Source: a virus
Reading direction: 5' to 3' (one strand)
DNA: 43,947 nucleotides
IMG/VR virus record: IMGVR_UViG_3300024351_000036
Span: 1 to 43,947 of that record
A program made the position numbers and the translations under genes. The notes beneath the pieces are model-generated. The model did not search any database, was not told the DNA's origin, and was given only the letters and a program-made list of their open reading frames with translations. Positions 32,716 to 39,626 of this stretch are shown here, piece after piece. Numbering within the stretch: position 1 is the stretch's first letter; every line of letters starts with the position of its first letter.

Positions 32716-33716
32716 GCTTTTACCTTAATTTCTTGTGAATAAGGAATAAGTTGCATTTGATTTAATTCAGCTTCTTTTGAAGCTATGGATTGACCAAAAA
32801 ATACTGTGTTTGGAAAATAAGCTAAATATTTTGTAAACATAAGTTTATCTATATCATCGTATGATGAATAAACAAAACAATAAGATTCATCTTCTGGATT
32901 AAATTTTTCTGGATCTACAAACTCAACTCTTTTTTCTAATCCAAATCTTTCTAACCAAATTTTTGTGCCAATAAAATTTATTTTAGTTTTAATTGGAAAA
33001 GCTATAATTTTACAAGCCGATTGTGCCAAGACAATAAGTTCTGCTGGAGATGAACCTACATAAACAACTTTTTTTTGATCAGCTAATTGATAAAGTTTTA
33101 AATAATCATCGGCTATAAAAGATTGATCTATTCCGTCTGGAAGAATTAAAGGAAAATCAAGTTCATCAAAATCAATTTTTTTATTATCAAAAAGTAAATT
33201 TAACTTAGGCCAAAAACAAACTAGGCTATAATAACGCATAAAAGAATTTATGCTTTCTGTTATACTATTTTTTACTTCAAAATTTTTATATAGATCTTTT
33301 ATGTATCTAGATGAAAATAAAAATGGACCAAATGTATTTTTTTCTAAAAAATTTGTAATGTTATAGTCAGGGCTTCTAGATTGAAAAATTGGTCCTACAT
33401 AAAGTTTTAAAATTGCTACATCTATTTGATATCTAATTAATGGTTTCCATGTAGACAGATTATTATAAAAAAATTTAGAAAGTTTTTGTTTTCCGTCTAA
33501 AAATAAAAAATATTCATAAGAGTCTAAAGATGAAGCTTCATATAAGAAACTTTCAAACAAATCTCTTCTGTTTTTTCCATTTATATATACTACTTTTCCG
33601 CCAAAGTCAGTTTCTTCTAAATTGCTTTTGTTTCTTGCGTTGTCAAAAACTACCAAATTGCTAAATGGTTTTGTTCCAACTTTTATTTCTGATACTCTAG
33701 GACTGCATATTTCCAT
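32712..33716 (-). CDS. Unknown protein, possibly glycosyltransferase-related
   Basis: I place the start at ATG 33716, seven bases after a perfect AGGAGG. A longer frame to 33758 would run over the candidate promoter and binding site. The product is 334 residues. Residues about 65-105 (SYEYFLFLDGKQKLSKFFYN, then NLSTWKP) recall the acidic metal-site region of GT25 or similar GT-A enzymes, but the second Asp is replaced. The C-terminal third (KKVVYVGSSPAELIVLAQSA) looks like a Rossmann-type fold. It is first in a three-gene unit with a glycosyltransferase and a sulfotransferase. It is not a confident family match. Confidence 0.6.
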   Translation of the reverse strand: MEICSPRVSEIKVGTKPFSNLVVFDNARNKSNLEETDFGGKVVYINGKNRRDLFESFLYEASSLDSYEYFLFLDGKQKLSKFFYNNLSTWKPLIRYQIDVAILKLYVGPIFQSRSPDYNITNFLEKNTFGPFLFSSRYIKDLYKNFEVKNSITESINSFMRYYSLVCFWPKLNLLFDNKKIDFDELDFPLILPDGIDQSFIADDYLKLYQLADQKKVVYVGSSPAELIVLAQSACKIIAFPIKTKINFIGTKIWLERFGLEKRVEFVDPEKFNPEDESYCFVYSSYDDIDKLMFTKYLAYFPNTVFFGQSIASKEAELNQMQLIPYSQEIKVKA

Positions 33717-33737
33717 AGTATATCCTCCTACTAATAT

Positions 33738-33766
33738 ATTATATAAAAAATCCATCAATGCAACAA
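33738..33766 (-). promoter_or_regulatory. Candidate promoter of the sugar cassette
   Basis: On the minus strand TTGTTG (33761-33766) and TATAAT (33738-33743) are 17 bases apart, followed by AGGAGG and ATG of the first cassette gene. It starts where the capsid-gene terminator ends, so it would restart transcription. The region is AT-rich, so the match could be chance. Confidence 0.45.
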
Positions 33767-33795
33767 AAAAGGGCAGAGCTTTCGCTCCACCCTTT
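33764..33795 (-). terminator. Strong terminator after the major capsid gene
   Basis: The minus strand has a 12-bp stem AAAGGGTGGAGC/GCTCTGCCCTTT (two G-U pairs) closed by a GAAA tetraloop and followed by a run of T. It lies 25 bases after the capsid stop codon. Confidence 0.92.
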
Positions 33796-33820
33796 ATTGA
33801 TTTTTATATTGGAAGCTTTA

Positions 33821-34810
33821 TTAGAAAGCACCCAAAAGAACACGACGATTATCGAGAACTGCAAAGCCATGTTCGCCGAAACCGTACATGCCCATTCTAC
33901 GCTGACGATGGAAAGTAGGATCTTCAAAGATCTCAATTTCCTGACGAACAGGCATTACAAAGCTGTCACGCTTCTCAAGGTCAAGACCAACAACCAACTC
34001 GCTCTTGCCAGACAAAGATCCAGACAAGGTAGAGGTATAGTACAGCTGGTATTCCTGACCAACGCCAAGTTCATCGATCTCATGGAGATTTACGCCAAAG
34101 ATCTGTGCCAAACCATTTTCTGGAGATACAAAGATCTCACGGCGGGTAAAGTCGTCAACCTCATCAATATCCCAAGTGCGAATGTCTTCCATCGCCTCTG
34201 GAGATACATAAAGGTCAGTCAACTTACCACGATTAATCGAGGTGCTGTTACCACCAGCATTTCTACGCATTACGGTCTTCATCAAGGCAATAAGCCTCTT
34301 GCTGAAGTATCCAGAGGTAGCAACGCTGTCAGTTACAAGCAAGTTGCGACCCTTACCAGCAGCAATGATAACATGCCAGCCATCATTGTTATTCTTGCGG
34401 GTAAAAGAAGCTTCGAGAACTTGCATTGCACGACCTACGATATCCCAACGAGCATCACGAAGATACTTGAGGGAGAAGTCGATGGAAGCACCAACTTCAT
34501 AAGTCTGAACAGTCAAATAATCGCCTTCTACATGGCGTTCAGGAATACGACCCTGTGAAGGAATAGTATAAGCGATGAAATCCTTCTCAGAACCAGGAGC
34601 CAAGAAATCCAATGGGAATTCTACGGAAGTACCTGGTTGGAAAACAACCTGTTCAAAGATGTTTCCAAGAATATCGCCCTTCAAAACGCCCTGACGCAAA
34701 GGAAGAGTAAGAGCCTTTGCAAGTTCTTTCTGAGCAGCTACAGCAACTTCATAATTGTTGCTACCAGCCTGTTCAGCAAGTTTTACCATTTCTGGAGTTG
34801 GAGTCTTCAT
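33821..34810 (-). CDS. Major capsid protein (HK97 fold)
   Basis: This protein of 329 residues starts at ATG 34810, behind AGAGGAGATAATAGAATT. An N-terminal helix (PEMVKLAEQAGSNNYEVAVA) is followed by an extended arm and the P-domain and A-domain pattern of HK97-like capsid proteins (residues about 100-125 GASIDFSLKYLRDARWDIVG; near the end PVRQEIEIFEDPTFHRQRRM, then GMYGFGEHGFAVLDNRRV). The C-terminal aromatic and Gly-rich segment with a final short strand is typical. Its order (protease-scaffold, small decoration protein, capsid) is the standard one. Base composition and codon use are visibly richer in G+C than the fibre genes, fitting high expression. A strong terminator follows. Confidence 0.85.
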   Translation of the reverse strand: MKTPTPEMVKLAEQAGSNNYEVAVAAQKELAKALTLPLRQGVLKGDILGNIFEQVVFQPGTSVEFPLDFLAPGSEKDFIAYTIPSQGRIPERHVEGDYLTVQTYEVGASIDFSLKYLRDARWDIVGRAMQVLEASFTRKNNNDGWHVIIAAGKGRNLLVTDSVATSGYFSKRLIALMKTVMRRNAGGNSTSINRGKLTDLYVSPEAMEDIRTWDIDEVDDFTRREIFVSPENGLAQIFGVNLHEIDELGVGQEYQLYYTSTLSGSLSGKSELVVGLDLEKRDSFVMPVRQEIEIFEDPTFHRQRRMGMYGFGEHGFAVLDNRRVLLGAF

Positions 34811-34832
34811 AATTCTATTATCTCCTCTCTAA

Positions 34833-35294
34833 TTATACGATTGGAAGGTCAATGAATACTTTTGCATACCCATCTGCGTCAACTCCGCCGAGGAACTGAC
34901 CGACCTTTGGAGTACCAGAGGTCTGGGTATCGGTAAGATTACCGTTAGAAGTAAGATAAGCTGAGTCACCAGCTGCTGGTGAAACACCAGAAGCAATTTT
35001 ATTGGTAACAACCCAACCTTTTGTGAGAAGAGGGAGCTTTTCACCAAGAAGCTGCTCATCTTTGTGCCAATTTCTATGCTGACGAGTAATGTCAATAGAA
35101 ACCATATCGGCCAAAGAAAGACCAGCTGGAACAAGGCCGGAAGGATTAGAAGCCCTAGTTACAGTAGCTACATCATCGTTCAACGCACCGGAACCGGAAA
35201 CGCTGAAAACGAGTACTTCGCCCTTTTCGATAGCAATATTGCAGATATTGCTAATATCAGTTACAACAATGTTACGATCTGGTTTAAGAGCCAT
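34833..35294 (-). CDS. Probable capsid decoration protein
   Basis: This 153-residue protein starts at ATG 35294 behind AAGGAGAAAAACTCTC, a strong site. It is beta-rich with Gly, Val and Ser and lacks long helices (NIVVTDISNICNIAIEKGEV, then SVSGSGALNDDVATVTR). Small beta proteins at this position, between scaffold and major capsid, are usually decoration or head-stabilisation proteins, as lambda gpD is. It has no membrane or signal segment. The assignment rests on position and size rather than a recognised motif. Confidence 0.6.
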   Translation of the reverse strand: MALKPDRNIVVTDISNICNIAIEKGEVLVFSVSGSGALNDDVATVTRASNPSGLVPAGLSLADMVSIDITRQHRNWHKDEQLLGEKLPLLTKGWVVTNKIASGVSPAAGDSAYLTSNGNLTDTQTSGTPKVGQFLGGVDADGYAKVFIDLPIV

Positions 35295-35308
35295 GAGAGT
35301 TTTTCTCC

Positions 35309-35950
35309 TTATTCTTCGTTCTTGCCAAGGTTTTCAATTTCAACACCAAGATATGAAGCAATCTGAGAAGCTACAGTCTGAATTGGATCTACATTATTAA
35401 GAGCAGGAGCGTTTAAAGCTACCTCTTCCTTAACTTCTGCATTTTCCAAAACTTCTTCGGTAGCAACTACTTCTGCCTTGTCTTCTTCAGCCATAGCTGC
35501 TTTTGGACAGGAGCAAGTTTCTTCTTTCTCATTCATGTCTTCTTTAGGCATCATTTCTGCTGCCTTCTTCAACATCATGAGTTCTTCATTCATCTTCTTG
35601 GCAGCTGCTTCATACTCTGCCATTTTCTTAGAAAGATAATCACTCTGTTTGGCAACAACGCCAGCAAATGACTCATCTTCAAGGTTGTTAGTAAGAGCGA
35701 CAATCTCTTCTGCTTCGGTCTTGGACATGCCAAGCTTTTCTGCAACAAGAGAAATTCGATCACTCTTCTTCTTTTCATCTTTCATCTTCTGCAACTCTTC
35801 GGTAGCTTTAGCAAGCTCCTGCTGCATAAGATTGGCCTTGGCAACAGCTTCAGAAAGTTCAGATTCAAGTTTTACTGTATTTTCAACAGCTACTTCAACC
35901 TTCTTTTCCATCTCAGTTGCCTCAACCTTTTCGACAATCTGTTCAGACAT
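35309..35950 (-). CDS. Scaffold domain made from an internal in-frame start
   Basis: Inside the protease gene, ATG 35950 (Met268 of the full protein) is preceded by AAGGAGA with nine bases between AAGGAG and the ATG, better than the start of the full gene. It would give a 213-residue protein, acidic and helix-rich with coiled-coil character (ELSEAVAKANLMQQELAKAT), ending in a conserved-looking capsid-binding tail. This mirrors lambda C/Nu3, where the scaffold is translated from within the protease gene. That the internal start is used is inferred. Confidence 0.65.
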   Translation of the reverse strand: MSEQIVEKVEATEMEKKVEVAVENTVKLESELSEAVAKANLMQQELAKATEELQKMKDEKKKSDRISLVAEKLGMSKTEAEEIVALTNNLEDESFAGVVAKQSDYLSKKMAEYEAAAKKMNEELMMLKKAAEMMPKEDMNEKEETCSCPKAAMAEEDKAEVVATEEVLENAEVKEEVALNAPALNNVDPIQTVASQIASYLGVEIENLGKNEE

Positions 35951-36751
35951 TGAAATATTCTCCTTAACTTCTGGAGTCTCAAGACTTTCATACCCCAAAT
36001 CGATAGTTTTTGCTTCGGTTTGGAGTATCACGCTTTCGGGGTTAGCCGGTTTTCGCACAAGTCCTTTTCCAGAAAATATAATATTTCGTAAAACACGACC
36101 TATCTTCTGGTTACCGTAAACACCAGTACCGCCATACGCCCTTAAATATTTAGTTAAGAATGAAGTGGCTTCATTTCTAGCTATAATTCTAGTTCTTGCT
36201 CCATCAGTAACCGCATAATCAAAATTGCTAAACAAAGCTTCCATGGAAACAAACCAGCCACCTTTCGGTATTTCATTAACTATATTTTGTATTTGTAATT
36301 TTTTTTCTGGATTTTCCCATTCTTTATAAATTACAGCAGAAGTAACAATGTTGTAATCTTCAGGTGCAGATTCAGCATTAATCGGCAATCCATTTTCATC
36401 TGCTGGATAACAACCAGTAATATGACCAATGATAATATCTTGATTGTGTTCTAAATTAAACGGTTTGTCTTCTGGGGTATTTCTAGCAGTCCACATTTCT
36501 TGAGAATCAAAAACATCATCGTTTTTATTCCAGCCAGTACTAACCAAAATAGACTTTAAATAATATAAGTCTTCTTGGTTTTTGTTTTCTGCTTTTGCTA
36601 TTTCAGCTACTGTTCTATTAGATTTGTTTTTAACAAACTCTTGTTCTTGTGCAGAAGATACAGAAGCCACCATATCAAAAGCAATAGAATTACTTGCTTT
36701 AACAAGTTCAGAAACACCGTCTTCAATTTCTGTTTTATATGCTTCAATCAT
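35309..36751 (-). CDS. Prohead protease fused to scaffold
   Basis: This protein of 480 residues starts at ATG 36751, behind AAAAGAGGTGAACC. Residues about 62-240 are a prohead-protease domain: GWNKNDDVFDSQEMWTA, then LEHNQDIIIGH with the presumed catalytic H102, then GGWFVSMEAL with the presumed nucleophile S169. This is the herpesvirus/HK97-type serine protease pattern (S78/U35 families). Residues about 268-480 form an acidic, helical scaffold with long Glu/Lys/Ala heptads. The protease matures the head by cutting scaffold and capsid N-termini. It precedes the decoration and capsid genes, the usual order. The third catalytic residue cannot be fixed by eye. Confidence 0.85.
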   Translation of the reverse strand: MIEAYKTEIEDGVSELVKASNSIAFDMVASVSSAQEQEFVKNKSNRTVAEIAKAENKNQEDLYYLKSILVSTGWNKNDDVFDSQEMWTARNTPEDKPFNLEHNQDIIIGHITGCYPADENGLPINAESAPEDYNIVTSAVIYKEWENPEKKLQIQNIVNEIPKGGWFVSMEALFSNFDYAVTDGARTRIIARNEATSFLTKYLRAYGGTGVYGNQKIGRVLRNIIFSGKGLVRKPANPESVILQTEAKTIDLGYESLETPEVKENISMSEQIVEKVEATEMEKKVEVAVENTVKLESELSEAVAKANLMQQELAKATEELQKMKDEKKKSDRISLVAEKLGMSKTEAEEIVALTNNLEDESFAGVVAKQSDYLSKKMAEYEAAAKKMNEELMMLKKAAEMMPKEDMNEKEETCSCPKAAMAEEDKAEVVATEEVLENAEVKEEVALNAPALNNVDPIQTVASQIASYLGVEIENLGKNEE

Positions 36752-37503
36752 GGTTCACCTCTTTTAAAAATTACACCAAACCAATTAAGTATTCTTTTAT
36801 ACCAAGGTATATAACCATTTATATATAAATATGTTGTGTCATTACAGTACTGAGGTTTGTCTTCAAATTCCGGTAAATACTCAGTTGTATTTTTACTTTC
36901 AAATAAAATATTATCTGAATATTTATTAACTTTTATTTTATTTTTTATATCATAACTTAATGACTTTGGCCAAGCAGATTCTAATACATCTCTATGATTA
37001 TTGCTTAATACTGGTGGCCAAGAGTGTTTATTATTTGTTATTGCAAAAACAGCTGTTTTCCAAGCTTCTAAATAGTCATTATTCCATTTAAATACAGATG
37101 CTAAAAAACCATCATTAATTTGTTTTTCAAAAATTTTATAAGCAACTGGACTAACCCTTGTATCTGTAGCATGAACAATGATAAAGCAACTATCTCCGTG
37201 TTCTTGAAAAATAATAGGAAAAGCTTTTCTAAAATTTATACTCTCATAAAAACTGGTATTTCCTACTTTGTCCAAAGTTTCTCTGTAAATAATATCATGA
37301 ATCAATTTCCTTTTTTTTAAATCGTCTAAAATCCATTTTTTAGAAATTTCTGGATCAGCCCACAAAATATAAATAATGGGGCTGTGTTTAAAGAAAATTC
37401 TACATCTATAGATATGCTGAACATTATCTATTAGTTCGTGATATCTACGATGCAGAGTTATCAATATTATCGGTCTTTTGTAAGCCGATTGTGTGCATTG
37501 CAT
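36748..37503 (-). CDS. Unknown protein with glycosyltransferase-like pattern
   Basis: This 251-residue protein starts at ATG 37503, inside the end of the portal gene (59-base overlap), so the true start could be a little later. Its stop overlaps the protease start by four bases. The N-terminal half has alternating strands and helices (RPIILITLHRRYHELIDN, SPIIYILWADPEI) and then CFIIVHATDTRVS, an H..D pattern reminiscent of GT-A nucleotide-sugar binding. This is suggestive only. It interrupts the usual portal-protease order, which marks it as an accessory gene. It could be a third sugar-modifying enzyme of the window. Confidence 0.55.
   Translation of the reverse strand: MQCTQSAYKRPIILITLHRRYHELIDNVQHIYRCRIFFKHSPIIYILWADPEISKKWILDDLKKRKLIHDIIYRETLDKVGNTSFYESINFRKAFPIIFQEHGDSCFIIVHATDTRVSPVAYKIFEKQINDGFLASVFKWNNDYLEAWKTAVFAITNNKHSWPPVLSNNHRDVLESAWPKSLSYDIKNKIKVNKYSDNILFESKNTTEYLPEFEDKPQYCNDTTYLYINGYIPWYKRILNWFGVIFKRGEP
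36770..36778 (-). promoter_or_regulatory. TGGTGTAAT motif, copy 3
   Basis: The minus strand reads TGGTGTAAT, 18 bases before the protease-scaffold ATG and within the last codons of the upstream gene. It is identical to copies at 529 and 39618. Since it lies in coding sequence, it is kept at the DNA level despite that constraint. Confidence 0.35.
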
Positions 37504-39577
37504 ATACAGAAGCTTGTATCTTTCTTGTTACTTCTGATGTTGGTAAATTTCCAGTTTTTTCTAAGTATTTAGCCATGCAAGTCTTAAAGAAATCTTCTAC
37601 TTCAAAAGGTATTTCTATTTTTTCTTTTAATGAATTATGAACAAAAGCTTTTGTTACTTTTTGATCTGGTTCAACTCTGCAAAGCAAAGCAAACTTTATA
37701 TGTTCAAATTCATTTATTTGAGCAACAGAAAGATCCCTAAGAGTTTTCTTGTTAACACTTTTTAAATATGCGGGCTGTACAATTTCAGCTATAGTTTTTT
37801 GGGTTTGCTCTGCCCAATTAAGTCTATCTACAAAATCTGATGCCATGGCTGGTTTAATAGTTCTTCTCTTCCTTGGTAGCGTATCTGTCTTTCCTTGAGG
37901 TCTGCCTTGTCCAGATTCGCCCTTTGGTTGCTCTTCTGTATTTTTAGTTGGACTTGTTTGTATAGATAAACTTGCATTTGGATCTTTTATTCCAAAATAT
38001 TCTGGAGATAACATACCTAATTGAGCAAATAACTTTTCAACACTTTCTTTGTGCTGTGGACTATGGAATGGTGAAGCTTTAGGAGGAAGCATATCTTGTT
38101 TTCTATAATCTCGTTCTCTGCGTAATCTAACGCTTTCTATTTCTGGTATAAGATTAAATCTTTCCTGAACAGCTTCTTCGCTAATAATATCTCTATCTGC
38201 AAGTTCTATTAACAATCTCTTTTCAGCAGCTTCGTCGGATAAAGTTTGATGATCAAAGACTATTTGGGCTGGTAATTTAAACCCCATAGCCATTTGAACA
38301 AGTTTAATTTCTCTTTCCCAAAATTCAGTTACAACATCTCTGCCGTACTGAAGTCTTTCAATTAAAGTTCTCAAACTAATGTAGTTATTTGAAAATCCAG
38401 AACCTACTGGCAATCCTGTTAATGAAGGAGGAATACCAAGTCCTGCATAAATAGAGTTTAAGATAGGTTTATATTTTTCTTCGCCTAAGAAATTTACTAA
38501 ATCTGTTTTTGTTTCAACAACATCTATTTCTGGACCCCAAATAAGATCCATGCTGCCACCACCAACATTGTTCATAAGCATATCAGCAAGTCTGCTTATA
38601 GCTTCCTCAGTTGGTAAAATACGATGTTCTAACGAACCCAACTTCCAAAGTCTAATGTGACTGATAGCACCGTCTAATGCTGCTAAATCAGCAAGCTTCA
38701 TTTTTTCTAACATTTGCAAATCTTTTAGCAAAGCATATAACATCGGCTTTGCCCAAACTTGCCAGTCATCTCTTTTATAATAGAGGGCAACCGTTTTATT
38801 AACATCTAGTGGCATTAAAAAACCGCCACGAACAGCATAATCATCCATTTGAGTTGGCAATGATTTTATAATTTCTTTTTCAATATCAGACTTGGGATTT
38901 TTTAACTTCCTTGAAAAATTTTCTGTAACCCTAATGCCAAAACGAAAAGCTCTTGGTCCAATAAATGGGGCAATTTCTTCGCCGTATACCTCAATAGAGG
39001 TTGGATTATAAATTGTATATTCCCAAGGTACTTCTGATTGTTTGGGTTTTTTAATAAAATTCTTTTTGGTTTCAGCTGCCATTCCTTTTTGAATAATATC
39101 TATTTCTTCTGGTTTTAAAATTGCTGTTGCTCTTTTAATAATTACATTTCCAGCACGATAAAGTAAATTAAGTATTCTTTCTGTTCTTTCGTTACCACGA
39201 ATTTTTTTAAACCACTCTTTATAAAACTTTTCAATCTTTGGGTTTGGATGTACTAAATCTACTCCTTGACAAGCAAACTCACTCATCATATCTATGGTAT
39301 TACGAACTATACCTATACGCTCATACGCTTGCATACAAGCAGTCATAATATCTTTGTCTTTTACTGGTATTTGTTCATTCGGTCTAAAAAAATCGTAATC
39401 CCTACGATCAAAACCTTCACGCACAGAAATATTTGGGGATTCAACATTTTTAAAACTGCTAGAAGCAACTGTCTTCTTTACGACATGACCTTGATTATTG
39501 CTTTTTGCTATAGCTTTTTCTTTAGATTCAAGGCTGTTTTCTTCCCAAGTAACAAAAAGATCTTTTTTTTCGCTCAT
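37445..39577 (-). CDS. Portal protein
   Basis: This protein of 710 residues starts at ATG 39577, behind AGTAGGATTATC. Portal-type features include a helical region rich in the wing/stem pattern (LADLAALDGAISHIRLWKLG), a conserved IYAGLGIPPSLTGLPVGSGF motif typical of the portal core, and REIKLVQMAMGFKLP. The C-terminal 170 residues are charged and contain a low-complexity TSPTKNTEEQPKGESGQGRP linker followed by a helical end. The portal forms the dodecameric DNA channel at one capsid vertex and binds terminase and head-tail adaptor. It follows the large terminase after 49 bases. The length exceeds many portals, due to the C-terminal extension. Confidence 0.87.
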   Translation of the reverse strand: MSEKKDLFVTWEENSLESKEKAIAKSNNQGHVVKKTVASSSFKNVESPNISVREGFDRRDYDFFRPNEQIPVKDKDIMTACMQAYERIGIVRNTIDMMSEFACQGVDLVHPNPKIEKFYKEWFKKIRGNERTERILNLLYRAGNVIIKRATAILKPEEIDIIQKGMAAETKKNFIKKPKQSEVPWEYTIYNPTSIEVYGEEIAPFIGPRAFRFGIRVTENFSRKLKNPKSDIEKEIIKSLPTQMDDYAVRGGFLMPLDVNKTVALYYKRDDWQVWAKPMLYALLKDLQMLEKMKLADLAALDGAISHIRLWKLGSLEHRILPTEEAISRLADMLMNNVGGGSMDLIWGPEIDVVETKTDLVNFLGEEKYKPILNSIYAGLGIPPSLTGLPVGSGFSNNYISLRTLIERLQYGRDVVTEFWEREIKLVQMAMGFKLPAQIVFDHQTLSDEAAEKRLLIELADRDIISEEAVQERFNLIPEIESVRLRRERDYRKQDMLPPKASPFHSPQHKESVEKLFAQLGMLSPEYFGIKDPNASLSIQTSPTKNTEEQPKGESGQGRPQGKTDTLPRKRRTIKPAMASDFVDRLNWAEQTQKTIAEIVQPAYLKSVNKKTLRDLSVAQINEFEHIKFALLCRVEPDQKVTKAFVHNSLKEKIEIPFEVEDFFKTCMAKYLEKTGNLPTSEVTRKIQASVYAMHTIGLQKTDNIDNSAS

Positions 39578-39617
39578 GATAATCCTACTTATTAAATTGT
39601 AATTGGATCATAATTGA

Positions 39618-39626
39618 ATTACACCA
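39618..39626 (-). promoter_or_regulatory. TGGTGTAAT motif, copy 4
   Basis: The minus strand reads TGGTGTAAT immediately after the stop codon of the large terminase, 40 bases before the portal ATG. Identical copies lie at 529 and 36770. Confidence 0.35.

Noticed and set aside
33758-34558. Plus-strand open frame of 266 codons opposite the capsid gene
   Set aside because: It is antisense to a clear major capsid gene and begins within the terminator region.
34811-34840. TATAAT element just before the capsid start as a promoter
   Set aside because: It overlaps the previous stop codon, no -35 lies at a suitable distance, and the region is AT-rich, so chance is likely.
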